Below, piece after piece: positions 8,978 to 16,964 of a stretch of DNA of 64,000 nucleotides (within the stretch, counting starts at the first letter, position 1; each line of letters begins with the position of its first letter). The stretch is from NCBI GenBank assembly GCA_041737835.1, contig JBGSQY010000072.1; one strand, 5' to 3'. The translations under genes and the position numbers were made by a program. The notes beneath the pieces were generated by a model, which saw only the letters and a list, made by a program, of their open reading frames with translations, had not been told where the DNA came from and searched no databases. This DNA comes from Bythopirellula sp041737835. Lineage in GTDB: Bacteria; Planctomycetota; Planctomycetia; Pirellulales; Lacipirellulaceae.

Positions 8978-9320
8978 ACCCAACCTTTCCCCGGGACCAG
9001 TGGTCAACCAAGATTGGAAGTTGCTTCGCTTCAACGAAGATTCGTTGAAGGTTAAGAATAACAAACCCAAGGTTGCAAAACGGTTTAAGATCTATGAAGA
9101 AGCTGAGAAACCAGCTAAGTCTCGGCAATCCACAAGGACTAGTAGTAAACTTTATTGCAAACGATGACTGACCATACAGGATGTAAGTTGACAGGTAACT
9201 TCACACTATCAACTTAATTTCTTCACATTCGATCGGGACACGACAAGAGATGTCGAAATTTTGGGCAGACGGATGCGGCAAACCGACAGAGCGACATGGC
9301 TGAAGGCGAAATGAAAATCG
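8978..9320. other. Intergenic region, no gene seen
   Basis: It lies between the start of the leftward OmpR-like gene and the end of a leftward operon. It holds the ribosome site and presumably the promoter of the regulator. I see no clear terminator hairpin or palindrome. Confidence 0.35.
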
Positions 9321-10541
9321 CTAATTGTCGGCCTGGATCGTCTCTTGAAGATTTCGAGTGCCCAATGCCCGCCACACGGCCAAATCGATCGAGTCGTTGA
9401 TCAGCGAGGTATGACCATCACCATAGCCAACCACAACCGTGCCGGGATGCTCACTTCGCGCGGCCACAAGAGCGTGCTCGTAGGCCGCATCGGGAATGGA
9501 ACTATTGCTGCCGCAATCAATTCCTTCCCAATTAGGCGGAGCCACGTGATTGTATTCCGTGGCATCGTAACCCGCGAAGGGCCAACCGTTCGACCAGATG
9601 TCTCCCGGTAGCCAACGACCAGCGCCATAAAAAATGGGGCCTGTAATCGCAGGCTTGAGACAACTGCTTAATAGTTGATTAGCAGTAATATTCGACACGC
9701 TATTGCCTTGCCCCAAGCCAATCATGTCGTATTTCGTGACTTGAACGTCTGACCCACCGTAAACCGCGTTTCCGCTCCCTTTTGTGCGTTCAGAGAAAAA
9801 AATTGTTCTCGATAACCCGTCATGGTAATCTTTTGACCGAAATCCCTTGGCACTATAAGAAAAAGCTCCGTTTCCGCCCGCAGGGTAAGAATCTCCTTCG
9901 CGAGAGGGTTTATCAGGACTGAATTTATCACTATCCGCGGTTGTATCGCCTACCGAATGGCCAGCAAACGGAGTCGAGCCGCCGAAATTGCAACGATAAT
10001 TGTTCTCGGAAATGATCAGCTGGGTGAATGGATCGCTAGGACAGATAAATAGCCCTGAAGCCGTGGCATAAGCATTGTAATGCGGATTAATCGGTGTCGA
10101 CCCATCGCTGCTTAGCATTTGCTTCGACTGACCAAGATTAAAGTCAATCATGTCATACACATTGCCTTGCTCCATGTAGGGCAAGATCCAAATGTGAACC
10201 GAGAAATTATTGTTTCGCCGGCCAGGGCGGGTTGGCCACGGTGGATACGAGCTATCCATGGATTTTTCTTCCCACCTCGTGCCATTGAGCACTTCAAAAT
10301 CAGGCCTTTTGCGTCCCGGCGGGAAGTAACCCGTGGCGGCTTCATGGTTGCATGCCGCCAGGCTCATTTGCTTGACGTTGTTGACGCATTGCGTCCGCCG
10401 TGCGGCTTCTCGCGCTGCTTGGATGGCAGGCAACAACAGGGCGACCAACACGCCGATGATGGCGATCACCACCAACAGTTCGACCAAAGTAAAACCTGCA
10501 AACGAAGTATCGGTGCAAACTGACTTCCGAACTTGTTTCAT
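9321..10541 (-). CDS. DUF1559 pseudopilin-like protein (last gene of a surface operon)
   Basis: 406 aa. A type IV pilin/pseudopilin N-terminus (AGFTLVELLVVIAIIGVLVA, then LLPAIQAAREAARR) is followed by the large DUF1559 domain typical of planctomycetes, with LPYMEQGNVYDMIDF and, near the C-terminus, the H-x9-DG-type motif (SEHPGTVVVGYGDGHTSLIN). A prepilin peptidase would process it after the Gly before FTLVEL. The ATG overlaps the stop of the upstream lipoprotein gene by 4 nt, which shows translational coupling. DUF1559 proteins are highly amplified in planctomycetes, but their function is not established. Confidence 0.9.
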   Translation of the reverse strand: MKQVRKSVCTDTSFAGFTLVELLVVIAIIGVLVALLLPAIQAAREAARRTQCVNNVKQMSLAACNHEAATGYFPPGRKRPDFEVLNGTRWEEKSMDSSYPPWPTRPGRRNNNFSVHIWILPYMEQGNVYDMIDFNLGQSKQMLSSDGSTPINPHYNAYATASGLFICPSDPFTQLIISENNYRCNFGGSTPFAGHSVGDTTADSDKFSPDKPSREGDSYPAGGNGAFSYSAKGFRSKDYHDGLSRTIFFSERTKGSGNAVYGGSDVQVTKYDMIGLGQGNSVSNITANQLLSSCLKPAITGPIFYGAGRWLPGDIWSNGWPFAGYDATEYNHVAPPNWEGIDCGSNSSIPDAAYEHALVAARSEHPGTVVVGYGDGHTSLINDSIDLAVWRALGTRNLQETIQADN

Positions 10542-10981
10542 GGCACTTGGATCTCGATGGTTTGCTTGCCAGGTTTGACTTCCTGCTTAAGTGGTGTCGA
10601 TCCCGGTAGCGAATGCTCGGGAGCAAGCCGAATCGGAACCCCTTGCCCGGTGGCTGAAGCAGCAAGTTGCAAATCGGTAAGAACAACACGATGCGATCCA
10701 ACTACCGCGCCGAGTTCCTTCGCTCCACCTGCTCCACTCATCACTTGTAACTTAAAGTGGCCGGAATCATCGGTGTCGGCCGTCGACACGGGGCCTTGTG
10801 TTCCGGCGTCGACGTCGGGAATAAACTGAATACCAATTTTTTTCCCCGGTTGACTATTGATTAGCAATGTTCCTTCAACTTCGGCGACTTCATACGAAGG
10901 TCCGCCGCCACAACCACTCAGCGCAAGCAGGGTACACGCTGCAAGAATGATGATCGCTCGATGACTAAAACCTGTTTTCAT
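10538..10981 (-). CDS. Small lipoprotein with carboxypeptidase-regulatory-like fold
   Basis: 147 aa. The signal sequence ends in a lipobox (LLALSGCGGG), so the mature protein should be lipid-anchored. The rest (EVEGTLLINSQPGKKIGIQF to PGKQTIEIQVP) has the all-beta pattern of the small lipoproteins that regularly accompany DUF1559 genes in planctomycetes. The start overlaps the stop of the upstream DUF1559 gene by one base (TAATG), and the stop overlaps the next ATG by 4 nt. The three products are therefore probably made together and may interact. Function unknown. Confidence 0.82.
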   Translation of the reverse strand: MKTGFSHRAIIILAACTLLALSGCGGGPSYEVAEVEGTLLINSQPGKKIGIQFIPDVDAGTQGPVSTADTDDSGHFKLQVMSGAGGAKELGAVVGSHRVVLTDLQLAASATGQGVPIRLAPEHSLPGSTPLKQEVKPGKQTIEIQVP

Positions 10982-12096
10982 TACAGCTCACTCATTTCAA
11001 CAATGTCGGCGGCGGCACGAGTCGATAACCTGGTCAAGATAATTTGGCTCAGAGAATCGTTGACAAATCGGACCGATCCATCGCAGAACGCGAAGATGAC
11101 GCCGCCAGGATGGCCACTGCCCCAACCGTTGTATCGCTTATCTTGGGCAATGATGTTGTTGGGAGAACTCGTATACGCCTGGACGGTTTGATTAATGGGA
11201 ACCGCCGATGAGCAGAAAATATGCGCCGTCCCTTTCATACCGCCAGCCCAGGCCCAGGCTGAGACTTGATACATTTTTTGACCGCTATTATTGCTAGTCC
11301 AGCTATCAAAAAATTCGTCGTGATGGAACTTTTCACCAAGAATGATCGTCTGAGTCGTGCCATCTGTGATGTCCTTAATTCTGACGGGAGGGAGTTCTTT
11401 ATGATTCTCCACGAGAACATTCATCCCGCCGCCGCTTGTGGAGGCCGCCAGTTGATTGCTGGACCCCGTCAAAAACAAAACACCGTTTGGACGAATTGGA
11501 AATTGTGAGTACTGCACATAGTAGGAACCTTCGCCATAATTCCCGGCATAGCTGGTTGCCGAATAGTAACCATCAGGGGCGCCGTTCGTAGAAGTGCTGG
11601 GGAATGCTCCCGCGCCTCCCGTTAACTGATATGGATTCTCGGGGAAGACATCCGAAGGGCAAAGAAAGCCGGAAATCACGGTCGCTGCCCGCGAAGTGGT
11701 GGGATTGTCAGTGACATTTGTTGTGGGGAAACGCCCCGAACCGGTGGGTTTGAAATCCCACAGACTATAGAGACCGGCCTGCTCCAAATAAGGAAGCAAC
11801 CGCACAAAAAATGTGGCCTTAGTAAGATTCAAATTCGGCATCATTTCCATGCCGATGGGAAACGCGCCTTGCGCGCTTTCGTAATTAACAGCAGCCAGAG
11901 AGATCTGTTTAATACTATTCGTGCATTGCGTGCGTCGTGCGGCTTCACGGGCGGCTTGAATGGCTGGCAAAAGTAGGGCCACTAGAACTCCAATAATTGC
12001 AATGACAACCAGCAGTTCGACAAGTGTGAAACCGTATTGACGCGAATTGCGAGAACATCGCATGTCAAAAAACAATCTTCCTGAACGTTGTTTCAT
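10981..12096 (-). CDS. DUF1559 pseudopilin-like protein
   Basis: 371 aa from the ATG at 12096, which has GGAAAG 4 nt upstream; a GTG 12 nt earlier is in frame but poorly placed. The N-terminus carries the prepilin signal (YGFTLVELLVVIAIIG) and the conserved helix end (AIQAAREAARRTQC). The DUF1559 core includes FVRLLPYLEQAGLYSLWDF, and the C-terminal motif is HPGGVIFAFCDGSVRFVND. It is the second gene of a leftward operon. It resembles the 9321-10541 protein in layout, but the central regions have diverged strongly, which suggests old duplication. Confidence 0.9.
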   Translation of the reverse strand: MKQRSGRLFFDMRCSRNSRQYGFTLVELLVVIAIIGVLVALLLPAIQAAREAARRTQCTNSIKQISLAAVNYESAQGAFPIGMEMMPNLNLTKATFFVRLLPYLEQAGLYSLWDFKPTGSGRFPTTNVTDNPTTSRAATVISGFLCPSDVFPENPYQLTGGAGAFPSTSTNGAPDGYYSATSYAGNYGEGSYYVQYSQFPIRPNGVLFLTGSSNQLAASTSGGGMNVLVENHKELPPVRIKDITDGTTQTIILGEKFHHDEFFDSWTSNNSGQKMYQVSAWAWAGGMKGTAHIFCSSAVPINQTVQAYTSSPNNIIAQDKRYNGWGSGHPGGVIFAFCDGSVRFVNDSLSQIILTRLSTRAAADIVEMSEL

Positions 12097-12127
12097 TACA
12101 CTTTCCACAATTATTCAATAAAGGCAC

Positions 12128-12161
12128 CGAGCCCGCCCGCTGCCCCAGCAAGGCGGGCTCG
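12128..12161 (-). terminator. Hairpin between PEP-CTERM and DUF1559 genes
   Basis: CGAGCCCGCC / GGCGGGCTCG form a 10-bp perfect stem around a 14-nt loop, 49 nt past the stop of the leftward gene at 12210 and 32 nt before the next start. Only a weak T-tract follows (CTTTATTG), so partial termination or attenuation within the operon is likelier than a full stop. Confidence 0.55.
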
Positions 12162-12209
12162 AATGCCAACCAACAAGAGATACTTTTTGTAAATCCTGTT
12201 TAACTTCTA

Positions 12210-13607
12210 CTACGCGGCACGATCTCTCTTGCCGACGAGGCAAGTGCCAATCGCCAATGCCAACAACAGAGTCGACGGCTCGGGAACGGCGCTGACGGCC
12301 GCCAAGGCACCACCGTTGTAGGCAGTTTGCCAATCCGACAGATCACCCGTGCTGTAAGGAGCGGGTGACTCGCCACGCTGCCAAGCCAAGAAATCACGGC
12401 CCGTGACTACTCCGTCGTCGTTGAAATCTCCCGGAACACCCACGCTTCCACCCACCGAGGCAGCGACGTCTAAGCCACTAAACGAAGTGAAGAAGTCATT
12501 CTGATACCAGAACACCGAGCTATTGTCAGAGAGCGTGCCATTCATCGCTTCTTCAACGAAGTTTGGAATCACACTGGTCACATTCTGTCCAAAACCACCC
12601 ACATAGAGGTTGCCTTGAGAATCAAGAGCAATTTCACGGCCCGTGGCTTGCGAATCACCGTCATCCACGCTAGAAGAAATATCGATATGCGCGATTTCCT
12701 CAAACGTGTCTTTATCCCAAACGAAAATTTCGGTTTCTGACCCACCGGAGAAGAAACCGGCCGAACCAATGATGATATCCGGAGCAATGTGCTCGTTGTA
12801 AACCAAGCCAGTGAATTGCGCGTCACCTGGACTGCTGCTGAAAATGCCGCTTTTTTCGATCATCCAGCTGGCAGTGGTGTTGGGAGTGCTTGTCGTGCCA
12901 AAGCTGGCGGAGCTAACGTCAAAGCTAATCAACTCACCAAAGGCATTAAGGGCAAGCACGGTGTTGTTATCAAGCCATGTGGTCGCTTGACTGGTGCCAG
13001 TCTTCAAAGGAGTCAAACTCCCCGTGCTACCGCTGCCGTTGCCGGTCGCGGTTGACATCCAGCCATTAATCGAAGCACCACTGCCCGTTCCAGGTGCTGG
13101 GCCGGCATCATATTGCATCACATGGATCAAGCCACCATCGTTCGCACCCCAAGCAATCTTGGTGTTGTCCGGGCTTACCGACATACCACCACCACGGTCG
13201 GTGCGAGCACCTCCAGTGGCATTCTTAATTCCCCAGACACTTTGAAACGTGCCACTCCCATTGGTGGCGAAGTTAAAGATTTCAAACCCCGTGAAGGAGT
13301 TGCCAAAATTGGCACCGAGAAAATTGCCCGATGCGTTGTGGCTGATGCCATTGGCGTTGTCGAATTCGACACTTTGAATAAAGTTTTTTGACCAGGGAGT
13401 GGAAGTGGCGCTGCCGCCGAATTCCGTGACGCCGGGAACTGCGCCCGAGCCCGGGCGAACGATCCGAAAACTATCGGTAGAACTACTATTCACACCGACC
13501 ACGAGATCATCTTGCTGAATTTGGGCGTTGGCACGTCCTGCCCCAAATAAAACCATTGTGCTCGCCAACAAAAGAGCGAGCGAACGAATAAGACTGATTT
13601 GTCGCAT
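12210..13607 (-). CDS. Secreted PEP-CTERM protein with dockerin-like segment
   Basis: 465 aa. Signal peptide (SLALLLASTMVLFGAGRANA), then about 350 residues rich in Gly, Ser and Asn. Phrases such as GGGMSVSPDNTKIAWGANDG and REIALDSQGNLYVGGFGQ are typical of beta-propeller repeats. Near the C-terminus lies GDFNDDGVVTGRDFLAWQR, a dockerin-like calcium-binding segment found in many planctomycete surface proteins. It is followed by VPEPSTLLLALAIG and a GKRDRAA basic end. It is the first gene of the leftward run with DUF1559, lipoprotein and DUF1559, which suggests they build or decorate one surface structure. Substrate unknown. Confidence 0.82.
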   Translation of the reverse strand: MRQISLIRSLALLLASTMVLFGAGRANAQIQQDDLVVGVNSSSTDSFRIVRPGSGAVPGVTEFGGSATSTPWSKNFIQSVEFDNANGISHNASGNFLGANFGNSFTGFEIFNFATNGSGTFQSVWGIKNATGGARTDRGGGMSVSPDNTKIAWGANDGGLIHVMQYDAGPAPGTGSGASINGWMSTATGNGSGSTGSLTPLKTGTSQATTWLDNNTVLALNAFGELISFDVSSASFGTTSTPNTTASWMIEKSGIFSSSPGDAQFTGLVYNEHIAPDIIIGSAGFFSGGSETEIFVWDKDTFEEIAHIDISSSVDDGDSQATGREIALDSQGNLYVGGFGQNVTSVIPNFVEEAMNGTLSDNSSVFWYQNDFFTSFSGLDVAASVGGSVGVPGDFNDDGVVTGRDFLAWQRGESPAPYSTGDLSDWQTAYNGGALAAVSAVPEPSTLLLALAIGTCLVGKRDRAA

Positions 13608-14199
13608 ACCTTGTGACCCCTCTAGTTGCTATGAAAAATTTCGATTCAGGATGCCGAGACCGCCCAGAGTTCTGCGAACATTCCTTAAAAACGGCCAGTC
13701 GAGTTGACTAACGGCGTCATGTCGCAGGTTGGCCAATCAACGCCAATTAGCTCGCAGTTCACGCGGAAATAATGTGCACTGACTCTCAAGGAAGGTCGCA
13801 CGGGGGCTATTGTGAGTGAGCAACGTCCAAGTTCGGTCCAAGGAAAGTAAACTTTGAGTGAATGTTCGATTCAGTTTTCGCTGTATCAGCCTCTCTGTAC
13901 TTATTAGAGATTTCACTTCTACTTACCAGCGTCTCTCAACCACCAAACTTATCCGATCTTCTCTGGTCATCATTGCTCATGACACTAAGACGCCGGGATT
14001 GATATATGAAGAGATACTTGCCGTATGTTCACTGAAAGCGGCGCTGATCTTCATCAAACTTTCGCAATGCTTGGACGTCCCTTGAACCTGTGTCTGGCAA
14101 CATGGTGGTCGCGACGAGAAGAATCAGCAGATTCGGAGCCGTCGTTACAACTTTGAATGAACAACTTTTGTTCTTGCCTTGGCTTGAAAGGAGCGACTA
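13608..14199. other. Divergent intergenic region between two surface-gene runs
   Basis: About 590 bases separate the leftward operon starting at 13607 from the rightward gene at 14200, so both promoters should lie here. A short frame at 13858-14085 has no domain or ribosome site and is not called. A GAAAGGAG ribosome site precedes the ATG at 14200. I see no clear palindromic operator. Confidence 0.4.
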
Positions 14200-15951
14200 A
14201 TGAAGTGGACAACAATTCGTGGATTCCTCAGTGCCGCACTGGTCGGTACCGTGGTCTTCACCACAACGGCAGCAAATGCCGCCAACATTCATTCGAATGA
14301 AATCACCGACTCGGCCCCGTCGTCATCAAATCCGTTTACTCTGGGACAAACGGTGGCCGCCAACATGACAGCTTCCGGTATTGGCCGTGGTAGCGGGCTC
14401 ACCGGTAACGCCGGTAGCAATCGTTACAATGCCGCTGGGTTCAATAGCACGTTGGATCTCAACGATTATTTTTCTTGGACTCTGACCCCCAATTCAGGCT
14501 TTCAGATTGATTTCACCAATCTGACGGGCAACTACCAACGCTCCAGCACGGGTCCCACGACCTATGCGTTCCGGTCGTCTTTGGACGGTTACGCTGCCGA
14601 TATTGCCACGGGGGCGATCACAGGTTCGGGTAGCGCAGTCGCTTTCAACATGAATCTGGGAGGTGCGGCTTTCAACTCTGTGACTTCCGCGATCACTTTC
14701 CGTCTCTACGCTTACGGCGGAACCAGCGCGGCTGGCACGTTCAGTGTTAATGACTTTATTTTTGATGGCTCTGTTTCGGCACTAGCCACTGGCAACAACT
14801 CGACGATCACTGCACCCGGCACTGCGGGCTTTGGTCGCGTAATGCAAGGTCAAACCCCATCGTTGAACGTTAATCTCACCAAGACCGGAAGCGATGCGAC
14901 AACCTACTCAGCCGTCGCGAGCAATAACGGGCTTACCGTAACTGCCGACGGCGCAATTGCCGGTGGTAGCCAAAACGAAATCGTAGGTCTGCAATTAGCT
15001 AACAACGCCAATGGTTCGGCCTCTACGGGTGCCAAAGCCTATACGTTGACCGTCGATAACACGATCGGCACAAGCGCTGGTGCTGGCCAAGGTTCGGCAG
15101 ATGCGAATGACGTGGTGAATGTTTCGGCCACGGTCGTTGGCAATCGCACGATCAACAGCTCGGCTGTCAACCTGGGTAGCGTGATTGTTGGTGCTTCCAC
15201 AGGTGCGCAAAACACAACTTTGAGCACCACGGGTGATGACAATAACAACACCCGTGTCACCGTGAACGGCGTTTCGGCCACCGACGGTTCCGTGATTGTC
15301 GCCACTGGTTCGAGTCAACTGTTTGACGGTGCGGCTGATACCGTTCTTCGTAGTGTCGCTGGCACGTTTGCCACAGCTGGTCCTAAGAGTGGCGCGATTG
15401 GCCTCTCGACGGCTGGTGAAGGTTTGTCTGGAGAAGCCGTCAATCCTGTGGCCGTGTCTTACACCGCCGCGGCGTTTGATCCCAGCACGGCTGCCTTTGC
15501 CGCCAACAGTGCAAATGCTTTGACGATTGATTTCGGCACTTTCATGCAAGGCAGTGGAATTCAATCGGTGAGCGAAGCCATTTTCAATGCTCTGCAAACC
15601 GCCGGTTATACCGCCGAATTGGACTTCGATTCGATTGTTGGCAGCGGTGATACTGGTGTTTTGTTCACCGATTTGGCTGATGGGGAATTCACGGCCTTGG
15701 CTGCCGGCCTTGGCAATGCTTATTCATTCCTGACGTCGTTCGACACGAACAATGTGCCGGGTGTTTATTCGGCAACCTACACGCTGGGCCTTTCCGATGC
15801 CGACTCTTATGCTGGTGCGGGCTTGGCTGGTTCGCAAGTTCTGACGTTGAATGTCTCGGGTACGATTATTCCCGAACCATCGACCCTTTTGCTCACAGTT
15901 CCGAGTTTGCTCGGCTTGCTGACGGCTCGCCGTCGCAATCGTGTTGCTTAA
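14200..15951 (+). CDS. Large modular PEP-CTERM surface protein
   Basis: 583 aa. The signal peptide ends near residue 28 (AANAANIHS). Residues about 30-200 form a beta-rich domain. Three repeat-like modules follow, with phrases such as FGRVMQGQTPSLNVNLTKTG, VNLGSVIVGASTGAQNTTL and IDFGTFMQGSG. The last module and the tail (IIPEPSTLLLTVPSLLGLL, then ARRRNRVA) mark it as exosortase-sorted. The same modules recur in the endonuclease-like gene at 16965, so they look like an interchangeable stalk or spacer. The ATG has GGAG 8 nt upstream. A hairpin follows the stop. No enzymatic motif is visible. Confidence 0.85.
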   Translation: MKWTTIRGFLSAALVGTVVFTTTAANAANIHSNEITDSAPSSSNPFTLGQTVAANMTASGIGRGSGLTGNAGSNRYNAAGFNSTLDLNDYFSWTLTPNSGFQIDFTNLTGNYQRSSTGPTTYAFRSSLDGYAADIATGAITGSGSAVAFNMNLGGAAFNSVTSAITFRLYAYGGTSAAGTFSVNDFIFDGSVSALATGNNSTITAPGTAGFGRVMQGQTPSLNVNLTKTGSDATTYSAVASNNGLTVTADGAIAGGSQNEIVGLQLANNANGSASTGAKAYTLTVDNTIGTSAGAGQGSADANDVVNVSATVVGNRTINSSAVNLGSVIVGASTGAQNTTLSTTGDDNNNTRVTVNGVSATDGSVIVATGSSQLFDGAADTVLRSVAGTFATAGPKSGAIGLSTAGEGLSGEAVNPVAVSYTAAAFDPSTAAFAANSANALTIDFGTFMQGSGIQSVSEAIFNALQTAGYTAELDFDSIVGSGDTGVLFTDLADGEFTALAAGLGNAYSFLTSFDTNNVPGVYSATYTLGLSDADSYAGAGLAGSQVLTLNVSGTIIPEPSTLLLTVPSLLGLLTARRRNRVA

Positions 15952-15964
15952 TCTGAGGCAATGT

Positions 15965-16003
15965 GAAGTGGGTCGAGCGTTGCTCCCCATCGCCGACCCA
16001 CTT
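15965..16003 (+). terminator. Hairpin after the modular PEP-CTERM gene
   Basis: GAAGTGGGTCG / CGACCCACTTC form an 11-bp perfect stem around a 17-nt loop, 13 nt past the stop. The following CATTCTCATTT is only moderately T-rich. Confidence 0.65.
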
Positions 16004-16104
16004 CCATTCTCATTTGCTCAAAACTTTGAAAACGTCTTTCTGTTTTTTGGGATGGCAAGCCAAGTTCTTTGTAGTTCCGTCACCAAGAAATGAGGAGTAG
16101 TTTA

Positions 16105-16824
16105 ATGAAACGACATGCTTTGTGTTTGGGAATTCTGAGTTTGTTGATCGTTACGGCGCCTGTAGCCCGCGCTACCACGATTGAAGCCTCGGACAATGCT
16201 ACCGTGCAACCCGGCGGTCCTCGCTCGGGCACCAGCGGTAAAGCCTTCTTTAATGTGGAAGGTAGCAATAACGGCACTTTTGCAAGCTATGGCGTAGTTG
16301 ATTTCAATCTGGCCGGACTTGGACTGGACCCAGTGGCAGATGTGGAGAATGTTGTTTTGAAGTTGACCGAGTCCAATGCAGGATTCAGTCTCAATGGCCC
16401 GATGAGCTTCTACTTCACGGCATCGACGGGCATCAACATCCAACCCGGCACCTCACCAGCTGCTTATCAAAGTGGCAACAACGGTTTAGCAAGTGTCGGC
16501 GGCACTTTTGGTAGCCTGACCTATTTGGGATCGGGCAACTACACCAACACTTCCAACGGTACGGTGGAATCCTTTCCCTTGAGCTTCTCAGGCGCAGCGT
16601 TGACCGGCTTTGTTGATGCAATCAACAACGGTACAACCTTGCGGTTGATCGTAACTCCCGATTCGGCTTCCACCGCTGCTACCTATGCCGGCAACACGAA
16701 TTTCACCTATGCCGGTCCTACCTTGACCTTCGACGCGGTGACCGTTCCCGAGCCAAGCACCTTGGTTCTGGCACCGCTGAGCATGCTACTGGCTGCTCTC
16801 GGCCGTCGCCGCTTTATCGGCTAA
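16105..16824 (+). CDS. PEP-CTERM surface protein
   Basis: 239 aa. The ATG at 16105 is preferred over one at 16090 because GAGGAG precedes it and the signal peptide begins there (MKRHALCLGILSLLIVTAPV, cleavage near ARA). The core (ASYGVVDFNLAGLGLDPVAD, ENVVLKLTESN, FVDAINNGTTLRLIVTPDSA) resembles the DNRLRE-like or CBM-like beta-sandwich domains of other PEP-CTERM proteins, but this is only a pattern match. The tail is VPEPSTLVLAPLSMLLAALG then RRRFIG. It has its own terminator hairpin, so it may be monocistronic. Confidence 0.82.
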   Translation: MKRHALCLGILSLLIVTAPVARATTIEASDNATVQPGGPRSGTSGKAFFNVEGSNNGTFASYGVVDFNLAGLGLDPVADVENVVLKLTESNAGFSLNGPMSFYFTASTGINIQPGTSPAAYQSGNNGLASVGGTFGSLTYLGSGNYTNTSNGTVESFPLSFSGAALTGFVDAINNGTTLRLIVTPDSASTAATYAGNTNFTYAGPTLTFDAVTVPEPSTLVLAPLSMLLAALGRRRFIG

Positions 16825-16866
16825 GTCGTAGAGGACAGCCTTACCTCTGCAGGGACAAGCGGAGTA

Positions 16867-16903
16867 GGCGGGACGAACGGACTAGGTTCGTCCCGCCATT
16901 TTT
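16867..16903 (+). terminator. Rho-independent terminator
   Basis: GGCGGGACGAAC / GTTCGTCCCGCC form a 12-bp perfect stem with a 7-nt loop, followed by ATTTTTCC. It lies 43 nt past the stop at 16824. Confidence 0.9.
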
Positions 16904-16964
16904 CCTAATAACCAACAATCACTAACAACTTTGCGGCGAGCAAACTAGAAATTCGGAGCAGCTA

